DNA of 64,000 nt from Archangium gephyra. Lineage in GTDB: Bacteria > Myxococcota > Myxococcia > Myxococcales > Myxococcaceae. Of the stretch, positions 17,346 through 25,844 are shown in pieces. The stretch covers positions 856,501-920,500 of the forward strand of contig NZ_CP011509.1 of the NCBI RefSeq assembly GCF_001027285.1. The letters run 5' to 3'. Position 1 is the first letter of the stretch. Every line of letters starts with the position of its first letter. The notes under the pieces are model-generated. The model had not been told where the DNA came from. It did no database searches and worked only from the letters and a program-made list of their open reading frames with translations. The position numbers were made by a program, and so were the translations under genes.

Positions 17346-18590
17346 GTGTCCCGGGTGCGACTCACGGCCGGGTGGCTGCATCGGTTGAGCGGGCTGGCGC
17401 TCCTGCTGTTTCTCACAGGCTGCGCCGCGCAGTCCCCGACGAGGGCCCCTCGGTGGTACGGGCAGCACACCGCTGGGAGCATGCCGGGGACGGCGGGTGC
17501 CGTCGAGGTTGACTTCGAGGCCGCCACGCCTCAACGCGCGGAGGTGCTGCGCCGTGGCGGCGTCCAACTGCCCCGGGTCTCCGAGCGGACCGCCGACCCA
17601 CGCACGCATCGGGACTTCGTCGAGCGGCGAGTCACGGCCGTGGGCTTCGGGCTGACCGAGGGCGGTTATCTCCTCTACTGCGAAGGGTTGCCGCTGCCGG
17701 TGCTCGTCCCGGAGTCCCAGGTGGACCTGGGAGTGACGAGCTCCGAGCCGCTCGGCGCCTTCCTCTACCCGGACCGGGACAGCGCCCTGGCGGAACTGGA
17801 GGCCAGGGGCACGGAGACAGGACACCGGAGGTATGCGTGGTACCGGGGAGTGGGGGGCGCGCTCATCGTGCCCACGCTCTTCTCACCGGCCACTACCCCA
17901 CGCATCGCCCGGACGATGCTCGAGGTGCGCGAGCACCTGGCGCGGACGACGCAGCGCGAGCTGAAGGTGCTGTTGTTGACGCTGACGGGTACGAAGGTGC
18001 TGCAAGGCGTCTTCTCCCGTGTGCTGAGGGTGGGCACGGAGCCGGAGCCCCGGCCACGGCCCCGGCAGGAGGGAGTGGGTGGCAGGGCCCCTGCATCGCA
18101 ACCCCCCGCGCCACAGGCCGGTCCACCCACTTCGGAACCTCTCCCCGCTCCAGCGGCACCCGCTCCGGTACCGAGTGCACCCGCGCCATCGCCGGGGCTG
18201 GTCCAGGCGCTCTCGGGCGGCAATCCAACGCCACGCGTGGCCCCTGCCCCACGTCTGCCTCAGGATGCGGCAGTCAAGCCCACGGTACCCGGGGTCAAGC
18301 CGCTCCAGCGGCCTGTTGGCTCCAGTTCCACCCAGAATGCGCAGGTGCAGGCGGACATCCAGTACCTACGGCAGATGGGCGCCACGAACATCCGGGTGAA
18401 TCAACAGCAGCTCACGTACAACAACGGCCAGCGCGTCGGAGTGAATCGGCCAGACCTGCAGTTCGACTATCGAGGCCGCCACTACCACGTGGAGTACGAT
18501 ACACCCATGTCGGGCCGTGGCCCTCGTCACCAGTCGCGCATCACCTCCAACGATCAGGACGCGACGGTCATCCTCCTGGTCGTTCCCTGA
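17346..18590 (+). CDS. SitA-like lipoprotein toxin, cassette 2
   Basis: A 414-residue paralogue of the cassette 1 lipoprotein, with the same LTGC lipobox, N-terminal region, Pro-rich linker and NRPDLQF/VEYDTP tail. A further 26 codons are open upstream but are not conserved, so GTG 17346 (or GTG 17355, the position shared with the third copy) is preferred. Relative to cassette 1, changes in the tail cluster around YNNGQRVGVNRP and YRGRHYHVEY. A 306-base segment (17667-17972) is identical to the third copy. The gene is followed after 17 bases by its immunity partner. Toxin activity and lipid-based transfer are inferred from architecture. Confidence 0.75.
   Translation: MSRVRLTAGWLHRLSGLALLLFLTGCAAQSPTRAPRWYGQHTAGSMPGTAGAVEVDFEAATPQRAEVLRRGGVQLPRVSERTADPRTHRDFVERRVTAVGFGLTEGGYLLYCEGLPLPVLVPESQVDLGVTSSEPLGAFLYPDRDSALAELEARGTETGHRRYAWYRGVGGALIVPTLFSPATTPRIARTMLEVREHLARTTQRELKVLLLTLTGTKVLQGVFSRVLRVGTEPEPRPRPRQEGVGGRAPASQPPAPQAGPPTSEPLPAPAAPAPVPSAPAPSPGLVQALSGGNPTPRVAPAPRLPQDAAVKPTVPGVKPLQRPVGSSSTQNAQVQADIQYLRQMGATNIRVNQQQLTYNNGQRVGVNRPDLQFDYRGRHYHVEYDTPMSGRGPRHQSRITSNDQDATVILLVVP
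17667..17972 (+). repeat. 306-base perfect repeat, copy A
   Basis: Identical base for base to 23470-23775 in the third lipoprotein gene, whereas the linker and 5' regions of the two genes have diverged. This suggests recent gene conversion or a recent duplication followed by diversification of the ends. Confidence 0.9.
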
Positions 18591-18607
18591 ATGAAGAGGC
18601 TCCGTGG

Positions 18608-19336
18608 ATGAGCGAAGAGTCGAGCAAACTGCTCCTGCAGGACCGCTGGGCGCCTGTCACTTCGGATATGGGCTTTCTGGAAGCAGATGCGGAGCGCGCT
18701 GCCCGTGCCTTCTCGTCATGGCAGGGCGGGCTGTTCGCGACAGATGGTGTCACCGTGGATGCACGCCCGGTGATGGGCTCCCTGGAGCAGGTTCTCTCCT
18801 CCCTGCTGCCCCTGTCCGATGGGGAGAAGCAGCGGCACCTCTTCATTCCGACACGCAGTGCCTGGACGGCCTATTTCGACAACGGCTATCGGGGAACCGA
18901 TGCCGTGAGCGCCATGTCCTATCTGGCCCAGGTATTGGGCTGCCGTGGCATGCGTGTGGGCGTGGTCCCCCATTCCCTCCAAAAGGACAAGGGGCGTTAC
19001 GGCGTCGTCGCGCTGGAGGTGTACGGCCCACGGCAGACGGAGTGGCTCAACTATCTGCGTACCCTCTATGCCATGAACGATGGGGGCCGCTGGGTCTTCG
19101 GCCAGACCGGTGAACCTTTCTCCTTCGAGAAGCTGGAGCGCTACCAGGCGCGCAAGGTGAGGGACCGCTTCACCTTCGACATGCTCGAAGAGTACCTGCG
19201 CCACCTGGGGCTCTCCCCCTTCCAGGAAGACTTCTACCTGCCCCAGGGCGCTCCCGCCTGGCTCGTGGAGAAGAGGGGAAATCTCTTCTCCGCCCCGCGG
19301 GAGTACACCCTCGCCCAGGCTCGCGAGGACTTCTGA
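18608..19336 (+). CDS. Probable immunity protein, cassette 2
   Basis: A 242-residue paralogue of the protein at 15104-15832 with the same length and landmarks (DRWAPVTSDMGFLEA, FIPTRSAWTAY, WLNYLRTLY, GLSPFQEDFYLP). It is the most divergent of the three in the middle, with MRVGVVPHSLQKDKGRYGVV where the other two have MRVVAVPHTLRGDKGRYGAV. This parallels the toxin in cassette 2, whose tail also differs most. Start ATG 18608. It ends 3 bases before the convergent secreted-protein gene. Confidence 0.65.
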   Translation: MSEESSKLLLQDRWAPVTSDMGFLEADAERAARAFSSWQGGLFATDGVTVDARPVMGSLEQVLSSLLPLSDGEKQRHLFIPTRSAWTAYFDNGYRGTDAVSAMSYLAQVLGCRGMRVGVVPHSLQKDKGRYGVVALEVYGPRQTEWLNYLRTLYAMNDGGRWVFGQTGEPFSFEKLERYQARKVRDRFTFDMLEEYLRHLGLSPFQEDFYLPQGAPAWLVEKRGNLFSAPREYTLAQAREDF

Positions 19337-19339
19337 CTT

Positions 19340-20242
19340 TCACGGTGAAGGGCTGTCCGGTACCCGCACGCCCAGGGCCTCGCGAAGCAGCCGGGTCGCG
19401 GCTCCGGTGTCCCAGGGGGAACTCATGTGGGGTACGCGCTCGGGGTCCGGGCTGTAGACGAGCTGCAGGTTGTCCGCCCGGGTGGCGTCGAGCCGCTGAC
19501 ATCGGATCGTGAGTCCCTCTGCGTTTCGGGTGACCTCGAGTAAGGGCGAGGCCGCGCCCGGCTTCGGGACCTTCCAGCGGGTCTCCCGGGCGTGGGTGCG
19601 GACGCGGATGCTCTCGGGCTTCACGCCGCCTCGGGCACGGATGCGGACGATGATCTCCCCGATGGGACCGGCCCAGAGTCCGCCCGTTTCGAGGATGTAC
19701 CAGACGCGCCGGCCGTCGATGATCTTCTCGCCCGTGTGTGCGCTCCGGCCGGAGTAGGGGTTGGCCACCACCCCGTAGCGCACGCGGATTCTCGTGTCTC
19801 CTCGGGCGAAGCGGGGGGTGAAGACGTGCCACGTCTCGGGCCAGGTCTTGGTGCGGCCCGCGTACGAGGATGAGCGCTCGAGCTCCCGGGCCTCGTGGGG
19901 GACGGCCCGGCCCTCCACCCAGACGGAGAAGCCCTCCAGGGGATCATGGGAGGCGTACTCCTCGGGGATATCCAGGCGCACGCCACTGCCCGGGAAACCC
20001 ACCTGCAGTTCCCTGGGTGGGCCCGGGTTGGCCATGGTGAAGGTGGCATCGACGAGGGCGTAGTCATCATGAAGCTCGATGATGACCTCCTCGTGCTTCA
20101 TGGAGATGCCCTGGGCGGCCTTGGCGTCCAGGGGGCGCGGCTCGGACAGGCCGGCGAGCGGATCCGGCGCGATGTCGGCGAGAACGGGGGTGGGGAAGGC
20201 CAGCAGGGCGAGCAGGAGGGGCCAGCCGATGAGCGGGCGCAT
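19340..20242 (-). CDS. Secreted protein of unknown function
   Basis: A 300-residue protein with a type I signal peptide (PLLLALLAFPTPVLA). The mature part starts DIAPDPLAGLSEPRP and then shows an immunoglobulin-like strand pattern (ISMKHEEVIIELHDDYALVD, FTMANPGPPRELQVGFP). This recalls periplasmic DUF4424-like proteins, though I am not certain of the family. It follows the HEAT-like gene by 10 bases and is probably in the same operon. The stop nearly touches the convergent immunity gene of cassette 2. Confidence 0.65.
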   Translation of the reverse strand: MRPLIGWPLLLALLAFPTPVLADIAPDPLAGLSEPRPLDAKAAQGISMKHEEVIIELHDDYALVDATFTMANPGPPRELQVGFPGSGVRLDIPEEYASHDPLEGFSVWVEGRAVPHEARELERSSSYAGRTKTWPETWHVFTPRFARGDTRIRVRYGVVANPYSGRSAHTGEKIIDGRRVWYILETGGLWAGPIGEIIVRIRARGGVKPESIRVRTHARETRWKVPKPGAASPLLEVTRNAEGLTIRCQRLDATRADNLQLVYSPDPERVPHMSSPWDTGAATRLLREALGVRVPDSPSP

Positions 20243-20252
20243 CGCGGGCCCC

Positions 20253-22979
20253 CTACGCCAATCCTCCGAGCTCCACGCCAGGGTGAGCCGCGCGCAGCCT
20301 CACCAGCGAGGCCAGGCAGCTCTGCCACTCGCCCTTGGCCAGCGAGCCGGTGAACTCACCGAGCACCGGCGCCACCACACGGGCGAAGCTCTCGTCTTCC
20401 AATCCCAGATCCCTCACCAGCTCAATCACCCGGCGCTTGGCTTCGCTGGCGGACACCCTGCGGACCACATTGCCCTCGCGGCCTTCCTTGGATCGCCCCG
20501 GCGGCAGGCCGAAGAGCATGCGGCGCAGGAAGGTGCGCAGCGCCTCCACATTGGCGAAGCGCTCGGTGGCGCCCACCGGAGACTCCGTGGCGCCCGAGGG
20601 CTTCCACCCCTCCGGCAGGTGCAGCGGGCGGTGCTTCTCCCAGAGCAAGCGGATGGCGAAGAGGCCCACCTCACGGTCGGCGCTCTCCATGAGCCACGCG
20701 AGCCGCTCGGGCCCGCCCAGGCGCGCGTAGTGGCGGCGGATGAGCTCCACGGCCACCTCGCGGGTGGAGCGCTTGGTGCTCTCGGTGAGGGTGAAGACCT
20801 TCACCGCGTCCAACTCCTCGGGAGTCAGGGTGCGGCGCTTGTCGGCGCCCTCCTCGCCCGCCTCGAGCAGGGCGTCATAGGCGAGGTTGCGCACTTCCTT
20901 GGCGTTGGCCTCGGCGAGCTCGTACACGCGGGTGTGCCAGCCCCAGGCGCGCAGCTCCACGCGCGTCACGGCGAGCGCGAAGTGCCGCACGTCATCGCGA
21001 GCGTCGAAGAGCGCGGGCCACAGCCGCTCGGGGGTGTACGCGTTGCGAGGCGCCTTGGGCTTGAGCTGGTAGGACTTGGACTCGGGCTGCTCGGGGCCGA
21101 TGACGGGGTGGTGGCAGCGCAGGTACGTCTGGGCGAACGTCCGCACGGGCGCGGGCTGCTTCGCGCCGAGCGCCAGCTCGAAGAGGCGCTCCAGGCCCGC
21201 GGTGGCCTCGCCGGACTCGCTGAAGTCGCCGGGGGCCACGTTCTCCAGCAGGTAGCGGTGGGCGAACTCGTGCAGCGTGGGGTCCGCGCGCCGGGCGAGC
21301 GCCAGCAGCCACGCGATGCCCACGTCCCGCGGCGCGAAGAGCTTGCGGTTGCCGAGCAGCTTGATCGCCACCTCGCGGTACTTCGCGTTGAAGACGAGCC
21401 CCTTCACGCGCTCCACGTCCAGGCCGGGCAGCGCGTCCGCCTCGGTGAGCCAGTCGGAGACGGTGTCGCCGAAGTTCGGGTGGATGGCGCGGTCGAGCAG
21501 CCAGTCGGCGCCGATGTCCGCGGGCTTGAAGGCCTTGAGGGACTCGAGGGCCAGCTCCTCCACGTCGCTGCCATAGGACTCCAGGCGCGAGTCATCGAGC
21601 AGGGCCTTCCAGAAGGACGCGGGCAGCTCGCCCTTGCCGTACTTGGACTTGAGGTACTTCGAGGCCCACTCCACCTGCTCCTCGTCGCCGAAGAGCATGT
21701 CGAAGAGGAACTTCTGGGTGAGCTCGGCGCGGTCGAAGCTCTGCTCCAGGGCCTTGGCGGCGAACTTCGCGGTCTGCTTGTGGACGAGCAGCCGGCCGAG
21801 GAAGTCCGGGCCGAGCTCGCGCGGGTTGCGCTTCTCCAGCACGGCGGCGGCGAAGGCCTTCACGTCGGTGTGCTCGCCCTCGAGCAGCCCGGCGAGACGC
21901 TCGGGGGCGAGGTCCTGGGCGTGGGCGCGGGCGTACTCGATGGCGTAGGTGCGCGCCTTGTTGCTCTCGGAGACGAGCAGGGCGAGCACGGCCTCGTGGA
22001 GCCCGAGTCCGCGCAGCTTGCCCTGGTGGAACTCGGGGGAGCCCTGAAGGGTCTCCACGAGGAAGTCATGGGCGCTGGCGAGCGGGCGGCGGGCGAGCCG
22101 GTCCAGCCAGGCGGGGGTGATGTTGTCGCGCAGGGTGTCGGGGAAGTCCTTGCGCAGCCCCTGGATGGCGAAGCGGGCGGCGGGGTCCGACTGGCAGGTG
22201 TCGAGCAACCGCATGAGCGCATCGGGCGAGCGCTTCCACGCCTCGGTGAAGGCGCGCTTCTTCACCATGTCGCTGGGGGGCTCGATGGGGAAGGAGTCGG
22301 CGGAGTAGTTGCCGTTCTCGTGGGCCCAGATGTGGTGGGAGACCCAGCACGAGCGCCAGGCGGTATCGGGCCCGTAGTGGCGCAACACCTCGATGGCGAA
22401 CTGGGGGTAGAGCTCGGGGACGGCGAGGCCGAGCTGGCGCAGGTAGCGCCAGGCGCGGCGCTGGAGGTAGGTGAGGGTGCCGCGGGAGACGTCGCGGGAG
22501 CGGTAGGACTCGGAGCGCTCGGTGTCGAAGCGCCAGGCGAGGACGCCGAACATCTCGGCGTCGTGGCGGGCCTCGGCGAGCTTGTAGATGCGCTTGAGGC
22601 CGCCCCAGAGGCCGTAGCGGAGGTCGGCCTTGCGGGCGAGCGCGAAGAGGACGGCGCGGGAGGCGCTGGTGTTGCGCTCGTAGAGGGAGACGAGCAGGTC
22701 CGCGAGGGCGAAGCGGGCGGGGAGGGGGACGTCCTTCTGGGCGAGGTAGCGCTGCCAGGCCTCGCGGGCGCCGGTGTGGCGGGCCTCGGCGTTGCGGCGG
22801 GCCTGGGACTGGCGCAGGAGGCTGAGGAGCCCGTCGAAGGAGAGGGCGCCCTGGGGGAGGCTGTCGGGCACCTTGTCGGGCTGCTCGAGGAAGGCCAGCA
22901 CGGCCTCCGCGAGGTCGGGCGCCTCGGCCCGTGACAACCGCTCCAGATCTGCTGCCGTCAGCTCGTCGCTCGTGGCCAT
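20253..22979 (-). CDS. Large helical-repeat protein (HEAT-like)
   Basis: A 908-residue protein from ATG 22979. It is almost entirely helical with loose HEAT-like repeats (for example RTYAIEYARAHAQDLAPERL, VREVAIKLLGN-type turns, DDVRHFALAVTRVELRAW). No catalytic motif, signal peptide or membrane segment is visible. It is probably a scaffold related in style to the WD40-HEAT protein at 7265-13741. Both lie on the minus strand and are separated by cassettes 1 and 2, so they may once have been neighbours in one functional cluster. Function unknown. Confidence 0.75.
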   Translation of the reverse strand: MATSDELTAADLERLSRAEAPDLAEAVLAFLEQPDKVPDSLPQGALSFDGLLSLLRQSQARRNAEARHTGAREAWQRYLAQKDVPLPARFALADLLVSLYERNTSASRAVLFALARKADLRYGLWGGLKRIYKLAEARHDAEMFGVLAWRFDTERSESYRSRDVSRGTLTYLQRRAWRYLRQLGLAVPELYPQFAIEVLRHYGPDTAWRSCWVSHHIWAHENGNYSADSFPIEPPSDMVKKRAFTEAWKRSPDALMRLLDTCQSDPAARFAIQGLRKDFPDTLRDNITPAWLDRLARRPLASAHDFLVETLQGSPEFHQGKLRGLGLHEAVLALLVSESNKARTYAIEYARAHAQDLAPERLAGLLEGEHTDVKAFAAAVLEKRNPRELGPDFLGRLLVHKQTAKFAAKALEQSFDRAELTQKFLFDMLFGDEEQVEWASKYLKSKYGKGELPASFWKALLDDSRLESYGSDVEELALESLKAFKPADIGADWLLDRAIHPNFGDTVSDWLTEADALPGLDVERVKGLVFNAKYREVAIKLLGNRKLFAPRDVGIAWLLALARRADPTLHEFAHRYLLENVAPGDFSESGEATAGLERLFELALGAKQPAPVRTFAQTYLRCHHPVIGPEQPESKSYQLKPKAPRNAYTPERLWPALFDARDDVRHFALAVTRVELRAWGWHTRVYELAEANAKEVRNLAYDALLEAGEEGADKRRTLTPEELDAVKVFTLTESTKRSTREVAVELIRRHYARLGGPERLAWLMESADREVGLFAIRLLWEKHRPLHLPEGWKPSGATESPVGATERFANVEALRTFLRRMLFGLPPGRSKEGREGNVVRRVSASEAKRRVIELVRDLGLEDESFARVVAPVLGEFTGSLAKGEWQSCLASLVRLRAAHPGVELGGLA

Positions 22980-23136
22980 CGGGCGGACGGGTTTAGCACA
23001 ACCGGGCGGCCGGGCGGCGAGGGGGAAGCAAGAGGACGCGACATGGGGCCATCTGCCGTGAGCCCTCTGGACATGGAGGGACGTTTGGACTTCTCTTGTC
23101 CTTCAGGTTTGCACGCTTGTCCGGCATCGTGACCTG

Positions 23137-24393
23137 GTGCGATTCACCACCGGGTGGCTCCATCGGCTGAGCAGGCTGGCGCTCCTGTTGTGGCTCACGG
23201 GATGCGCCGCGCAGTCCACCGTGAGGGCCCCGCGGTGGTACGGGCAGAGCGGTCCCGTCTCCGCTGGGGGCTTGCCGGGTACGGCACGCGCCGGGTCTCG
23301 GACCGTCGAGATTGACTTCGAGGCCGCCACGCCCCAACGGGCGGAGGAACTGCGCCGCAGCGGCGTCCAACTGCCTCGTGTCTCCGAGCGGACCGCCGAC
23401 CCACGCACGCATCGGGACTTCGTCGAGTGGCGAGTCACGGCCGTGGGCTTCGGGCTGACCGAGGGCGGCTATCTCCTCTACTGCGAAGGGTTGCCGCTGC
23501 CGGTGCTCGTCCCGGAGTCCCAGGTGGACCTGGGAGTGACGAGCTCCGAGCCGCTCGGCGCCTTCCTCTACCCGGACCGGGACAGCGCCCTGGCGGAACT
23601 GGAGGCCAGGGGCACGGAGACAGGACACCGGAGGTATGCGTGGTACCGGGGAGTGGGGGGCGCGCTCATCGTGCCCACGCTCTTCTCACCGGCCACTACC
23701 CCACGCATCGCCCGGACGATGCTCGAGGTGCGCGAGCACCTGGCGCGGACGACGCAGCGCGAGCTGAAGGTGCTGCTGTTGACGCTGACAGGCACGAAGG
23801 TGCTGCAGGGCGTCTTCTCCCGTGTGCTGAGGGTGGGCGCGGAGCCGGAACCCCGTCCGCTGCCCCGGAAGGAGCCACTCGGCAGCCAGACTCCAGCATC
23901 GCGTCCGTCCGCGCCACAATCCGCTCCAACCGTCCTTGAACCTGTCCCCGCCCCAGCGGCGCCCGTTCCGGTGCCGGGTTCAGCCGCTCCATCACCGGGG
24001 TTGGTCCAAGCGCTTTCGGGTGGCAATCCGACGCCACGCGTGGCCCCTGGCCCACGTCTGTCTCGAGATGTCGCGGTCGCGCCAACACCGCCTCGGGAAA
24101 TGGTGACGAACCGGCCTATCAGTTCCAGCCCTACCCAGAATGCCCAGGTCCAGGCGGATATCCGATATCTGCGGACCATGGGTGCCACGAACATCCGGGT
24201 GAATCAGCAACAACTCAAGTTGGGCAATCGCCCGCGTGTGGGAACCAATCGACCGGACCTGCAATTCGACTATAACGGCCGCCGCTACCAGGTGGAGTAC
24301 GACACGCCCGCATCGGGCCGAGGTCCCAGTCACCAATCGCGCATCACCTCCAACGACCCGGATGCGGAGATCATCCTCCTGATCGTGCCCTGA
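23137..24393 (+). CDS. SitA-like lipoprotein toxin, cassette 3
   Basis: A 418-residue third paralogue with lipobox LTGC, the conserved N-terminal region, a diverged Pro-rich linker and the NRPDLQF/VEYDTP tail. The GTG homologous to the first start of copies 1 and 2 is out of frame here because one base is missing, so GTG 23137 is the only shared start; this supports the shorter start in all three genes. Bases 23470-23775 are identical to copy 2. The tail differs from the others at LKLGNRPRVGTNRP and YQVEYDTPAS. The immunity gene follows after 17 bases. Toxin function is inferred. Confidence 0.75.
   Translation: MRFTTGWLHRLSRLALLLWLTGCAAQSTVRAPRWYGQSGPVSAGGLPGTARAGSRTVEIDFEAATPQRAEELRRSGVQLPRVSERTADPRTHRDFVEWRVTAVGFGLTEGGYLLYCEGLPLPVLVPESQVDLGVTSSEPLGAFLYPDRDSALAELEARGTETGHRRYAWYRGVGGALIVPTLFSPATTPRIARTMLEVREHLARTTQRELKVLLLTLTGTKVLQGVFSRVLRVGAEPEPRPLPRKEPLGSQTPASRPSAPQSAPTVLEPVPAPAAPVPVPGSAAPSPGLVQALSGGNPTPRVAPGPRLSRDVAVAPTPPREMVTNRPISSSPTQNAQVQADIRYLRTMGATNIRVNQQQLKLGNRPRVGTNRPDLQFDYNGRRYQVEYDTPASGRGPSHQSRITSNDPDAEIILLIVP
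23470..23775 (+). repeat. 306-base perfect repeat, copy B
   Basis: Identical to 17667-17972. The bases just outside it differ (first mismatch on the left at 23469), so the identity tract is sharply bounded, as expected for gene conversion. Confidence 0.9.
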
Positions 24394-24410
24394 CGAGCGA
24401 GGTTCACCGG

Positions 24411-25139
24411 ATGAGCGAGAACATGAAGGGCCTGCTCTTGGAGGACCGCTGGGCGCCCGTCACTTCGGAGCTGGGATTTCTGGAGACCGATGCGGAGCGC
24501 GCTGCCCGCGCATTCGCGGCGTGGCAGGGCGGGTTGCTGGCGCCCCGAGGCATCGCCGTGGGTGTATCTCCCATTTCAGGTACCTTGGAGCAGACCCTTT
24601 CCACCCTGCTGCCCCTGAACAATGCGGAGAGGCGCCGGCACCTCTTCATCCCAACGCGCAGTCCCTGGATGGCATACATCGACAATGGATGGCAGGGGAC
24701 CGATGCCGCGAGCGCCATGTCCTATATGGCTGAGACGCTGGGCTGCCGAGGCATGCGTGTGGTCGCGGTGCCCCACACCTTGCGCGGCGACAAGGGCCGT
24801 TATGGGGCCGTGATGTTCGAGCTGTACGGGCCCCAGCCAACGCACTGGCTCAACTACCTGCGCACTCTCTATGTCTCCAACGATGGAGGCCGCTGGGTGT
24901 TTGGCCAGTCCGGTGAGCCCTTTCCCTTCGAGAAGCTGGAGCGCTACCAGGCGCGCAAGGTGCGGGACCGCTTCACCCTGGACATGATGGAGGAGTACCT
25001 GCACCACCTGGGGCTGTCCCCGTTTCAGGAGGACTTCTACCTGCCCCCGGGCGCTCCCGCGTGGCTCGTGGAGAAGACAGGGCCCGTCGTCTCCGCGCAG
25101 AAGGACTATACCCTTGCTCAGGTTCGTGAGGATTTCTGA
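24411..25139 (+). CDS. Probable immunity protein, cassette 3
   Basis: A 242-residue paralogue of the immunity proteins at 15104 and 18608. It shares with cassette 1 the block from LGCRGMRVVAVPHTLRG through WLNYLRTLYVSNDGG almost unchanged, while its N-terminal third differs. Start ATG 24411. No signal peptide is visible. It ends the toxin/immunity island; the next gene begins about 100 bases later. Confidence 0.65.
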   Translation: MSENMKGLLLEDRWAPVTSELGFLETDAERAARAFAAWQGGLLAPRGIAVGVSPISGTLEQTLSTLLPLNNAERRRHLFIPTRSPWMAYIDNGWQGTDAASAMSYMAETLGCRGMRVVAVPHTLRGDKGRYGAVMFELYGPQPTHWLNYLRTLYVSNDGGRWVFGQSGEPFPFEKLERYQARKVRDRFTLDMMEEYLHHLGLSPFQEDFYLPPGAPAWLVEKTGPVVSAQKDYTLAQVREDF

Positions 25140-25236
25140 CTCCTGGGTCTCGGTAATCGGCCTTTTGCCTTGCGCCGCACTGAAATGCGCTACACCTGCG
25201 CTCTGCCGTGGTTTCCGCACGTGCTAGCGTCCGGGC

Positions 25237-25695
25237 ATGAGTTCGACCCGAATCAGCCGCCGTGTGAACGCGCCCCGTGCAAGCGTCTATCGCGCGCTCC
25301 TCGATGCGCGCTCGGTTGCTGCGTGGAGGGTGCCGCCCGGCATGACCAGCCATGTGCATGTGTTCGAGCCCCGCGAAGGTGGCTCGATCCGCATCTCACT
25401 CACGTACGACGCGCCCACCGGGACCGGCAAGACGACCGCGCACACCGACACGTACCACGGCCGCTTCGTGAAGCTCGTGCCGGACGAGCAGGTGGTCGAA
25501 GTGGTCGAGTTCGAGACGGCAGAGCCCGCGCTGCGCGGCGAGATGACGATCACGCTCTCGCTCGCCGATGCGGACGGTGGCACCGAGGTGCTCGCCGTAC
25601 ATGATGGAGTACCGAGCGGCGTATCGCCCGCCGACAACGAGACGGGCTGGCGGTTGTCCCTCGCGAGACTCGCGGCGCTTGTGGAGGCGAGCTGA
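25237..25695 (+). CDS. SRPBCC (AHSA1-like) domain protein
   Basis: A 152-residue cytoplasmic protein of the START-like SRPBCC fold. The pattern RRVNAPRASVYRALLDAR-S-VAAWRVPPGM followed by a GGSIRISLTY strand and the C-terminal NETGWRLSLARLAALVE helix is typical of Aha1-like/polyketide-cyclase-type proteins. Such proteins bind small hydrophobic ligands or act as stress-related accessory proteins; the ligand cannot be inferred. The gene stands alone. Confidence 0.85.
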   Translation: MSSTRISRRVNAPRASVYRALLDARSVAAWRVPPGMTSHVHVFEPREGGSIRISLTYDAPTGTGKTTAHTDTYHGRFVKLVPDEQVVEVVEFETAEPALRGEMTITLSLADADGGTEVLAVHDGVPSGVSPADNETGWRLSLARLAALVEAS

Positions 25696-25844
25696 TCCAC
25701 ACGCGACCTGGCTCGTGAGCCGGGGCTCGTCATGCGGAGTGATGCGGCGCGTTTCAGTTTGAAGCCGATGCCTGGAGTCCAGCGGCTGGACGGGCGACGG
25801 ACTGTGCCTGGAGGTGTAGAAGCGGGGCGAGAGGAGGCACTCGC

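Noticed and set aside
20079-22934. A 951-codon plus-strand frame opposite the HEAT-like gene
   Set aside because: Low-complexity shadow of the minus-strand gene; no start signal or recognisable domain.
13783-25139. The three cassettes as copies of a transposon
   Set aside because: No transposase, terminal inverted repeats or target duplications were found; the copies differ in age along their length, which fits duplication and gene conversion.
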